A stretch of DNA of 9,856 bases from a bacterium HR32 (GTDB lineage: Bacteria > Sysuimicrobiota > Sysuimicrobiia > Sysuimicrobiales > Sysuimicrobiaceae): contig BEII01000033.1 in assembly GCA_002898935.1 (NCBI GenBank), positions 1 to 9,856 of the forward strand, in the 5' to 3' direction. The position numbers and the translations under genes are program-made. Under the pieces are notes generated by a model that was not told the DNA's origin, did not search any database, and worked only from the letters and a program-made list of their open reading frames with translations. Positions 1 through 5,550 of the stretch are shown one piece after another. Position 1 is the first letter of the stretch; each line of letters starts with the position of its first letter.

Positions 1-319
1 GGGCGGCTTCCTCCGCCTCCTCCCCCGGGGTGCGGGAGGCGTCCAGCACGAGCAAGGCCAGGTCCACGTCCTCCAGCGCCTTGCGGGCGCCCCGGACCAT
101 GTGCTCACCCAACCGGTGCCGGGGCCGGTGGAGACCCGGGGTGTCCACGAACACCACCTGCGCGTCGGGGCGGTGCACCACGCCCCTCAGGGGTGTGCGG
201 GTGGTCTGCGGCACCGGCGACGTGATGGCTACCTTGGCGCCCACCAGGGTGTTCAGCAGGGTGGACTTCCCGCTGTTGGGGGGTCCGAAGAGGGCCACAA
301 ACCCGGACCGGTGGACCAA
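1..319 (-). CDS. era: GTPase Era, N-terminal part (3' end outside window)
   Basis: Era is an essential GTPase that binds the 3' end of 16S rRNA and helps mature the 30S subunit. Only the first 106 codons are present, covering the front of the G domain; the rest of that domain and the KH domain lie beyond position 1. The G1 P-loop is GPPNSGKST (residues 12-20), the G2 region contains PQTTR (37-41) and G3 is DTPGLH (59-64), all in the order and spacing of Era. A TTG at 319-317 is the only plausible start: the cdd TAG stop lies in the same frame one codon earlier, and the next in-frame start codon is a GTG at residue 8, too close to the P-loop. The protein therefore begins (M)VHRSGFVALFG, like typical Era N-termini. 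No strong Shine-Dalgarno is adjacent (AGGA lies about 13 nt upstream), so coupling to cdd is likely. The P-loop differs from the usual GRPNVGKS. Confidence 0.93.
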   Translation of the reverse strand, partial: MVHRSGFVALFGPPNSGKSTLLNTLVGAKVAITSPVPQTTRTPLRGVVHRPDAQVVFVDTPGLHRPRHRLGEHMVRGARKALEDVDLALLVLDASRTPGEEAEEAA

Positions 320-322
320 CGG

Positions 323-730
323 CTACCGGTAGTCCTGGGGGCGGAGGAACGCCCGGGGTAGCAGGTCCTTCAAGGCGTACACCCTGACCCCACCGGCCCG
401 CGGCACCACGACGAACGACGTCCCGAACTCCGCCATCACCTGCCTGCACGCTCCGCACGGCGTGAGCTCGCGTCGGCCGGGGCCGGCCACCGCCACCGCC
501 ACCACCCGGCGCACCCCTTCCGAGACCGCCTTGTGAATGGCCACGCGCTCCGCGCAGTGCGACAGCCCGTACGAGCCGCACTCCACGTTGCAGCCCGTGA
601 ACACGCGGCCGTCGTCCGCCAGGACCGCCGCACCCACCTGGAAGCGCGAGTACGGGGCGTACGCGAGCCTTCGGGCCTGCTGGGCCGCGCGCAGGAGCTC
701 CCGGGCGGTGGCGCGGTCCAGCGCCGTCAT
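323..730 (-). CDS. cdd: Cytidine deaminase
   Basis: This 135-residue protein matches the homotetrameric, zinc-dependent cytidine deaminases that convert cytidine and deoxycytidine to uridine and deoxyuridine in pyrimidine salvage. The substrate-pocket segment FQVGAAV (30-36) and the nucleoside-binding CNVE (47-50) are present. HCAERVAI (58-65) supplies the first zinc ligand Cys59 and the proton-shuttling Glu61. PCGACRQVMAEF (91-102) supplies Cys92 and Cys95. The length is normal for the short tetrameric type. The ATG at 730-728 overlaps the stop of the upstream CBS-domain gene in an ATGA junction with no clear ribosome binding site of its own, indicating translational coupling. The stop at 325-323 is followed two codons-worth of bases later by the era TTG. 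cdd next to era is a classic Gram-positive arrangement. Nothing in the sequence looks damaged. Confidence 0.97.
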   Translation of the reverse strand: MTALDRATARELLRAAQQARRLAYAPYSRFQVGAAVLADDGRVFTGCNVECGSYGLSHCAERVAIHKAVSEGVRRVVAVAVAGPGRRELTPCGACRQVMAEFGTSFVVVPRAGGVRVYALKDLLPRAFLRPQDYR

Positions 731-2028
731 GCGCTGGAGGCGGGTTCCGGGGCTCCCTCCGCCTGTGGGGCCAGCTTCTCGACGCGCAGGCGCGCGATGC
801 GCTGCCCCTCGAGTTCCTCCACCCGGATCACCACGCCGTCGTGGGTCACCTGCTCTCCGAGCTCCGGCACGTGCCCCACGCGGCTGTACACGAACCCGCC
901 CAGGGTGTCCACCTCGCCCACGGGCAGGTCCAACCCGAGTCGCTCGTTCACCTCTTCCAGGTGGGTGCGGGGGTCTACCAGGGCGGTGCGTTCGTCGAGG
1001 ATCACGATGGGTTCGCGCTCCTCCACGTCGTACTCGTCCCGGATCTCACCCACGATCTCCTCCAGGACGTCCTCGATGGTCACGAGCCCCGCCGTCCCGC
1101 CGTACTCGTCCACCACGATGGCCAGGTGGATCTTCTTCTGGCGCATCTCCTGGAACAGCTCGTCCACCTTCTTCGTCTCGGGCACGTAGTAGGCGGGGCG
1201 CATGACCTCCGCGGCGGTGACCTCCGTGCGGCCGTCCCGCAGGTAGCGGAACAAGTCCTTCACGTACACCACGCCCACGACGTGGTCGATGGTCTCCCGG
1301 TACACGGGGATCCGGGAGTGGCCTTCCTCCAACACCAGGTCCACGATCTCCGGCAGCCGCGCGTCGTCCCGGATGGCCCGGATGTCTACCCGCGGGACCA
1401 TGATCTCGCGCACGAGGGTCTCCCGGAACTCGAAGATGCTGTGGATCATCTCCCGCTCGCCCTCTTCCAGGGACCCGTTGGCTTCGCCGATGCGGACCAG
1501 CAGGGGCAACTCCTCCTCCGGGGCGAGCGCCTGGTCCCACCGGACCCGCAGGCCGAAGGGCCAGCCCACCGCGCTGGCCACGGCTCCGGCCGCCGCGGCC
1601 AGGGGCCCCAGCACCCAGGAAACCACCCGCGCGGGGACCGCACACCACAGGGCCGCGCCGTCTCCCGCTCGCGCAGCCACCGCCCGCGGCAGCACGCGAG
1701 CCAGGACGAGGAGGGCTGCGCCCGCGAGCGCCCACGCCAGCCACTCGCCCCACCCACCGAAGCGGCCGAGGAGGGTTCCCACGAGCGCCACGCCGGCGCC
1801 GACGTCGCACAGCACCGCGCCGGCCCTCAGCGCGCTGGTGAACTGGGCGGGTCGTTCGAGCAGCCGCAGGGCCACGCTGGCCCGCAAGTGTCCTTGCTCC
1901 GCGAGCTGCCGCAGCCGCTGCCGGTTGGCGCGCAGCAAGGCGGCTTCGGCGAGGGTGAAGAAGGCGGACAACCCGACCAGGACGGCGAAGGCCAACAGCC
2001 GTCCTAGGCTACTGCCCGAGTCTTCCAC
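727..2028 (-). CDS. CorC/HlyC-type CBS-domain membrane protein with degenerate DUF21 domain
   Basis: This 433-residue protein has the three-part layout of the CNNM/CorC ('hemolysin family') proteins, linked to magnesium or cobalt efflux. An N-terminal membrane region (about 8-160) has hydrophobic segments near 10-32, 64-87, 97-117 and 135-155. An acidic helical linker follows (about 175-207, LEEGEREMIHSIFEF). Next comes a CBS pair: IMVPRVDI with SRIPVY (about 209-262), then VMRPAYYVPE with VDEYGGTAGLVTIEDVLEEIVG (about 275-327). A CorC_HlyC transporter-associated domain ends the protein (about 340-418, DTLGGFVYSRVG). The GTG start at 2028-2026 is supported by an AGGAGG 10 nt upstream. The membrane region lacks the usual IGNN segment (here ALRAGAVLCD) and has ARVLPR where GEVLPK is typical, so ion transport is uncertain. 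The gene sits between dgkA and cdd; E. coli has a CorC homologue (ybeX, without membrane domain) beside ybeY. Family assignment is firm, function is not. Confidence 0.92.
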   Translation of the reverse strand: MEDSGSSLGRLLAFAVLVGLSAFFTLAEAALLRANRQRLRQLAEQGHLRASVALRLLERPAQFTSALRAGAVLCDVGAGVALVGTLLGRFGGWGEWLAWALAGAALLVLARVLPRAVAARAGDGAALWCAVPARVVSWVLGPLAAAAGAVASAVGWPFGLRVRWDQALAPEEELPLLVRIGEANGSLEEGEREMIHSIFEFRETLVREIMVPRVDIRAIRDDARLPEIVDLVLEEGHSRIPVYRETIDHVVGVVYVKDLFRYLRDGRTEVTAAEVMRPAYYVPETKKVDELFQEMRQKKIHLAIVVDEYGGTAGLVTIEDVLEEIVGEIRDEYDVEEREPIVILDERTALVDPRTHLEEVNERLGLDLPVGEVDTLGGFVYSRVGHVPELGEQVTHDGVVIRVEELEGQRIARLRVEKLAPQAEGAPEPASSA

Positions 2029-2038
2029 CGAAAGCGTT

Positions 2039-2044
2039 CCTCCT
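2039..2044 (-). promoter_or_regulatory. Ribosome binding site for the GTG-started CBS membrane protein
   Basis: AGGAGG, read on the minus strand, ends 10 nt before the GTG at 2028. It lies in the 67-nt gap (2029-2095) after the dgkA stop, the longest non-coding stretch in the window. The rest of the gap is GC-rich, and I see no convincing -10/-35 promoter and no terminator with a T-run. The strong site decides the GTG start and suggests that this gene, unlike its coupled neighbours, initiates independently. Confidence 0.75.
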
Positions 2045-2095
2045 GGCGCCCACGACCTGGTCGGCGGGCCCCGGGGTGTTCGACTCCTGCGCGCG

Positions 2096-2575
2096 TCATT
2101 TTAGCACGGTGCGCGAACCGTGCTCAACGACGCGCCCGGCGCGCCACGCGGCCGCGGCCGCCAGGGCCAGGGAGGCGAGCGCCACCACCGTCGGGGCCAC
2201 CCACGCGGCCGGGAGTGCCAACAGCCGAAGCACCGGCGGGCCCAGCACCACTGCCCCCACGGCCGCGGCCGCTGCGGCCGCCACCACCACCGCGGCGGCC
2301 GCAGCGTCCTTCACCCGCCGGGCTGCTTCGGACGGGTAAGGCGCCACGGCGTCCGACAGCCACTCCACCGCGGTGTTGGCGAGCTCGCAGGCCACCACGA
2401 GCCCGCACGCCAGGGCCAGGAGCGCAAGCTCCGACGCAGACACGCGCAAGGCGAGGCCCGCGAGCAACACCGCGGAACCCAGCGCGCACTGCAGGCGCAG
2501 GTTGCGCTGCGTCCGCAGCGCGTCCTGCAGCCCGCACCCCGCGGCCCGGAAGGCGTCGCGGAGGCTGCGGTTCAT
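2096..2575 (-). CDS. dgkA: Diacylglycerol kinase / undecaprenol kinase family membrane protein
   Basis: This is a small integral-membrane lipid kinase of the prokaryotic DgkA family. Gram-positive members mostly phosphorylate undecaprenol, feeding the lipid carrier for wall synthesis, so undecaprenol is the more likely substrate (inference). The signature ELANTAVEWLSD (64-75) carries the two catalytic/metal Glu residues (64 and 71) and Asn67, and RRVKDAAA (86-93) carries the nucleotide-binding Lys89-Asp90 pair. The segment RTQRNLR (21-27) has Gln23 where Gram-positive enzymes often have Glu. Membrane segments lie near 31-48, 50-66 and 91-113. At 159 residues it is about 35-40 longer than usual: a further hydrophobic stretch (about 118-145) forms an extra C-terminal membrane region. 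The ATG at 2575-2573 overlaps the ybeY stop (ATGA) without its own ribosome binding site. The coding sequence is extremely alanine-rich and contains two perfect inverted repeats. Confidence 0.9.
   Translation of the reverse strand: MNRSLRDAFRAAGCGLQDALRTQRNLRLQCALGSAVLLAGLALRVSASELALLALACGLVVACELANTAVEWLSDAVAPYPSEAARRVKDAAAAAVVVAAAAAAAVGAVVLGPPVLRLLALPAAWVAPTVVALASLALAAAAAWRAGRVVEHGSRTVLK
2103..2124 (-). repeat. Perfect 8-bp inverted repeat at the 3' end of dgkA
   Basis: AGCACGGT (2103-2110) and ACCGTGCT (2117-2124) are exact reverse complements separated by a 6-nt loop. They lie inside the last codons of dgkA (Ser-Arg-Thr-Val-Leu region), 4 nt before the stop. In the transcribed direction the stem is followed by AAAATGA rather than a T-run, so it does not look like an intrinsic terminator. 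It could fold in the mRNA just upstream of the only sizeable gap in the gene string. Confidence 0.6.
2270..2306 (-). repeat. Perfect 13-bp inverted repeat inside dgkA poly-alanine codons
   Basis: The arms 2270-2282 and 2294-2306 are exact reverse complements with an 11-nt loop (2283-2293), and every arm base is part of GC-rich alanine/valine codons of the third membrane segment of DgkA. The mRNA would form a very stable hairpin here. The simplest explanation is codon composition (runs of GCG and GCC), because such codons generate GCGGCCGC-type palindromes. Confidence 0.6.
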
Positions 2576-3051
2576 GGGGAGCGCGCACGGCGTCGCCCGG
2601 GGAACCGCATCCGTTCCAGGACCCGGTCCTGGGCCGCCCGCATGGCGCGATAGCCGGCGTGCGTCTGGTCGTCGTACCCGAGGAGGTGCAGGGTCCCGTG
2701 TGCCACGAGCAGCGCCACCTCCCGTTCCAACGGGTGTCCGGCCCGGCGGGCCTGCCAGGCTGCCCGTTCCACGGAAACCACCACGTCTCCGAGCACGCGC
2801 CCGTCCTGGGGAAAGGCCAGGACGTCCGTGGGACGGTCTTTGCCCCGGTAGGTGCGGTTCAGCGCCTGCAGGGTGGCGTCGTCCGCCAGCAGCACGCTGA
2901 CCTCCACCGGACCCCGTACGCCCTCCGCGCGCAGGGCCGCCCGCACCGCCCGGCGCGCTCGCTCCCTCAGCCTACGGGCCCGTGCGGCGGGGACGCCCCG
3001 GAACCGGCAGCGCACCGAGACGGCGCTCCCGGCGGCGGCGGTGCGCCTCAA
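2572..3051 (-). CDS. ybeY: Endoribonuclease YbeY (rRNA maturation factor)
   Basis: YbeY is a metal-dependent endoribonuclease required for 16S rRNA 3'-end maturation and late 70S quality control. The core motif LNRTYRGKDRPTDVLAFP (64-81) is typical. The metal site HGTLHLLGYDD (118-128) contains His118 and His122, but the third ligand, normally the His of a GYDH ending, is Asp128; His131 lies just beyond. The protein has 159 residues with an Arg-rich N-terminus and C-terminus. The start is a TTG at 3051-3049, chosen because GGAGGTGA, a full anti-16S match, stands immediately upstream. A GTG at 3015-3013 (residue 13, with GGGAG upstream) would give a 147-residue protein and remains possible. 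The TTG start puts 80 nt of the gene inside the end of pgpH in another frame. The stop overlaps the dgkA ATG by 4 nt. Confidence 0.93.
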   Translation of the reverse strand: MRRTAAAGSAVSVRCRFRGVPAARARRLRERARRAVRAALRAEGVRGPVEVSVLLADDATLQALNRTYRGKDRPTDVLAFPQDGRVLGDVVVSVERAAWQARRAGHPLEREVALLVAHGTLHLLGYDDQTHAGYRAMRAAQDRVLERMRFPGRRRARSP

Positions 3052-5062
3052 GGCTCACCTCCGGGTACTCCACCCGCGGGTGGAACATGGACACCAGCAG
3101 GCGCGTGAACGCCTCCACGATCCGCTCCAGGTCACGGAAGGTGAGGTCGCACTCGTCCAGCTGACCGTCCTCCAGCCGCTCGCGGACGATCCGCCGCACG
3201 AGCTCGCGGATGCGGTCGGGGCTCGGGTTCTGCACCGAACGGGCTGCGGCCTCCACCGTGTCCGCCAGCATGACGATGGCCGCCTCCCGGGATTGGGGCT
3301 TGGGTCCGTCGTAGCGGAAGGCCGCGGGGTCCACAGGGCCGTCCTGCTGTTCCAAAGCCCGGTGGTAGAAGTACAGCATCAGGCTCGTGCCGTGGTGCTG
3401 CGGGATGAAGTCCGCCACCACCTTGGGGAGCCTGTACTGCCGGGCGAGCTCCAGCCCGTCCTTCACGTGCGCGGCGATGGCGAGGGCGCTCAGGCTGGGC
3501 GCCAGGCGGTCGTGCGGGTTGCGGGCTCCGATCTGGTTCTCCACGAAGAAACCCGGGCGGCGGAGCTTGCCCACGTCGTGGTAGTAGGTGCCCACCCGGG
3601 TGAGCAACGGGTCCGCGCCCACCGCCTCCGCCGCCGCCTCAGCCAGGTTGGCCACCATGAGGGTGTGGTGGTACGTGCCCGGTGCTTCCAGCTGCAGCCG
3701 GCGGAGCAACGGGTGGCTGGGGCTGCTGAGCTCGAGGAGCTTGATGGGTGTAACGACCCCGAACAGGTCCTCGAGGTACGGCAGGGCGCCGGTGGCCAGC
3801 ACGCCGCACAGAACCCCGCCCGCGACCCCCACACCCGCGCTCAGGAACGCTTCCCGCACGGGCGAGCCGGAGATCAGCTCCCCGGCCAGAGCGGCCGCGG
3901 CGCTCGCGACGCCCACCAGGATGCCTGCGTACGCCAGGTCGGTCCGGTGCTGGATGCGGCGGACGCTGAACACTCCCGCCAGGGCGCCCACGTAGCCCAC
4001 CGCCACCAGCCGCACGTCCGGCCCCGAGAACACCCCGGCCAGCACCGCCAGCAACGTGGCGGCGAACGCGGCCACCCTCGGGTTGAGGAGCACCGCGAGC
4101 AACATGGTGGCCGCGGGCGCGGGTACGAGGAGCGGGTGCAGGCGCGTCACGGACAGCCGGGTCCCTAGCACCGCGAGGCCCACCAGCAGGCTCAAGAGCA
4201 CCAGCTGCCGGTCGTTGCGCCACACGTCCGGCTGGAACCGGGCCAGGTAGGTGGCGAGCAACGCCACCAACACCACCGCCATCCCCACCGTGCCCGCGGC
4301 GCGCTCCCACTGCCAGGGCCCGGGCACGAGCCCCAGGGCCTGCAGCTTGCGCATGTGGTCCGAGCTCACCACTTCCCCGCGCCGAACCACGACCTCGTCC
4401 TTCAGCACCCGGACGCGTACGGGCTCCACCCCGGCCCGCGCCGCGTCCCGCAGGCGCTGCGTCTGGACCTCGTCCACCACCAGCGTGGGTCTCAAGCCCC
4501 GCTCCGCGAACCACCGCGCGAGCGCGAGCGCAGGCCCCTGAAGACCCCGCTCGCGCAGTACGGGCACCACCTGCGCCCGTGCGCCGACCAGGTCCTCCGG
4601 GCGGATGGGCCGGGCGAGGATGCGGTAGAGAGCCGCCACCGCCGCCTCCCGCGCGGCTTCCACGCCCGCACGGTCCAGCGCCACGGACGCCCGCAGCGCC
4701 TCGTCCCGCAGCCCCAGACGCTCGAGCCTGGCCTGGAGTGCCACCCGGTCCAGCCTGCGGTCCGCGCGCAGGCTCAAGATGGACTCCGCCAGCTGGCGCA
4801 CCTGGCGCTCCGCCCGCTCCGCAGCGCCTGAAACGGCCCGGTACGCAGGCGGGACCGCAGCGGCGACCTCCTGGCGCAGCGCCTCGGTGCGCTCCCAGTC
4901 CACGAACTCCACGGTGCGGGGGGCCACCACGTCGTGGGGGCTCACCACGCCCGGGCGCAGGGGTGTGGCGGAGGGCAGGTACGAGAAAGACCCCACCACC
5001 GCCAGCGCGACCGCCAGGGAACCGAGGATCAGCCCGCGCCGGGCGCCTTGCTGGATGCGCAT
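2972..5062 (-). CDS. pgpH: 7TM-HD cyclic-di-AMP phosphodiesterase PgpH (YqfF)
   Basis: This 696-residue membrane enzyme matches the PgpH/YqfF family, which hydrolyses c-di-AMP to pApA and so affects potassium, osmotic and wall homeostasis. An N-terminal membrane anchor (about 10-30) precedes a large extracellular 7TMR-HDED domain (about 35-250). A multi-pass 7TM region (about 257-430) leads into the cytoplasmic HD domain (about 440-660). HD metal ligands are visible: GTYHHTLMVANLAEAA (462-477, His466), YYHDVGK (493-499, His495-Asp496), AHVKDG (531-536, His532), QHHGT (555-559, His556-His557) and MLADTVEAA (598-606, Asp601). The ATG at 5062-5060 has GGGAGG 4 nt upstream. The conserved fold ends near HPRVEYPE (661-668); a further 28-residue basic tail overlaps ybeY. 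The start is 23 nt after argR, and no phoH lies immediately upstream. c-di-AMP specificity is inferred from the family. Confidence 0.96.
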   Translation of the reverse strand: MRIQQGARRGLILGSLAVALAVVGSFSYLPSATPLRPGVVSPHDVVAPRTVEFVDWERTEALRQEVAAAVPPAYRAVSGAAERAERQVRQLAESILSLRADRRLDRVALQARLERLGLRDEALRASVALDRAGVEAAREAAVAALYRILARPIRPEDLVGARAQVVPVLRERGLQGPALALARWFAERGLRPTLVVDEVQTQRLRDAARAGVEPVRVRVLKDEVVVRRGEVVSSDHMRKLQALGLVPGPWQWERAAGTVGMAVVLVALLATYLARFQPDVWRNDRQLVLLSLLVGLAVLGTRLSVTRLHPLLVPAPAATMLLAVLLNPRVAAFAATLLAVLAGVFSGPDVRLVAVGYVGALAGVFSVRRIQHRTDLAYAGILVGVASAAAALAGELISGSPVREAFLSAGVGVAGGVLCGVLATGALPYLEDLFGVVTPIKLLELSSPSHPLLRRLQLEAPGTYHHTLMVANLAEAAAEAVGADPLLTRVGTYYHDVGKLRRPGFFVENQIGARNPHDRLAPSLSALAIAAHVKDGLELARQYRLPKVVADFIPQHHGTSLMLYFYHRALEQQDGPVDPAAFRYDGPKPQSREAAIVMLADTVEAAARSVQNPSPDRIRELVRRIVRERLEDGQLDECDLTFRDLERIVEAFTRLLVSMFHPRVEYPEVSLEAHRRRRERRLGALPVPGRPRRTGP
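3055..3062 (-). promoter_or_regulatory. Strong ribosome binding site deciding the TTG start of ybeY
   Basis: GGAGGTGA on the minus strand is complementary to the 16S rRNA 3' end over all eight bases, and the GGAGG core is 6 nt from the TTG at 3051. It lies inside pgpH codons, so ybeY can be initiated while pgpH is still being translated. It is the main argument for the TTG over the downstream GTG at 3015. Confidence 0.75.
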
Positions 5063-5066
5063 CCCG

Positions 5067-5072
5067 CCTCCC
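5067..5072 (-). promoter_or_regulatory. Ribosome binding site for pgpH in the argR-pgpH gap
   Basis: GGGAGG on the minus strand ends 4 nt before the pgpH ATG, within the 23-nt gap (5063-5085) between the argR stop and pgpH. The gap is too short for both a terminator and a promoter, and it contains no T-run, so transcription probably continues from the arginine genes into pgpH. Confidence 0.6.
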
Positions 5073-5085
5073 GGTCTCAGCCCCG

Positions 5086-5550
5086 CTATTCTAGCAGCTC
5101 CTGGAGCTGTCGTAGGACGCGGGATCGATCAGAAGTTCGCCGCACCACGACGAGGATCGTGTCGTCTCCTGCTACGGTCCCCACCACCTCGGGGATTCGC
5201 GCCTCGTCGATGGCCGCGGCCACGGCGTTCGCGCGTCCGGAGCGGGTCTTGACGACCACGACGGCGTCCCCGGAGTCCACGGCGGTGACGAACTCCCGGA
5301 AGGCAGCGGCCAACTGGGCGCGGGCCGCGGGCACGGGCAGGTTCGCAAGTCGGTCTGCGGGCGCGTACCGGTAGCCGCCCCGGGGGTCGGGGACCTTCAC
5401 CAGGCGAAGGCGCTTGACGTCCCGGGACACGGTGGCCTGGGTGACTCGGAGCCCGCGGCGCCGCAGGGCCTCCACCAGCTCCTCCTGCGTGTGCACCGGC
5501 TGCGAGGCGCAGATCTCCAGGATCAACTGCTCGCGCCGCGCGCGGTTCAT
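5086..5550 (-). CDS. argR: Arginine repressor ArgR (AhrC type)
   Basis: ArgR is a hexameric, arginine-sensing regulator that represses arginine biosynthesis genes by binding ARG boxes. The 154-residue protein has the winged-helix N-terminal domain with QEELVEALRRRG (22-33) and recognition helix VTQATVSRDVKRL (37-49). A C-terminal oligomerisation/arginine-binding domain contains GTVAGDDTILVV (124-135), including the Asp-Asp pair that contacts arginine. The length is standard. The frame stays open upstream to about 5805, but the ATG at 5550 is chosen because it gives the normal ArgR N-terminus (MNRARREQL) and overlaps the argH stop by 4 nt (ATGA); the longer reading would run through argH in another frame. 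It is the last arg gene, so it is probably repressed together with argB-H by its own product. The operator would be upstream of the window, and none is visible here. Confidence 0.97.
   Translation of the reverse strand: MNRARREQLILEICASQPVHTQEELVEALRRRGLRVTQATVSRDVKRLRLVKVPDPRGGYRYAPADRLANLPVPAARAQLAAAFREFVTAVDSGDAVVVVKTRSGRANAVAAAIDEARIPEVVGTVAGDDTILVVVRRTSDRSRVLRQLQELLE

Noticed and set aside
841..2007. Long open frame on the plus strand (388 codons) opposite the CorC-like gene
   Set aside because: High GC leaves antisense frames open. The translation is His/Val/Gly-rich low complexity without a recognisable domain, while the minus strand encodes a clear CBS protein.
2103..2124. Intrinsic terminator at the end of dgkA
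   Set aside because: The stem is perfect, but in the transcribed direction it is followed by AAAATGACG, not a T-run, so it was listed as an inverted repeat only.
2852..4168. 438-codon plus-strand frame opposite pgpH
   Set aside because: It is a shadow of the pgpH codons, rich in His, Arg and Gln with no motif, and has no plausible start context.
5063..5085. ArgR operator (ARG box) or promoter in the argR-pgpH gap
   Set aside because: The 23-nt gap is GC-rich and shows no AT-rich palindrome resembling an ARG box and no -10/-35 pair.
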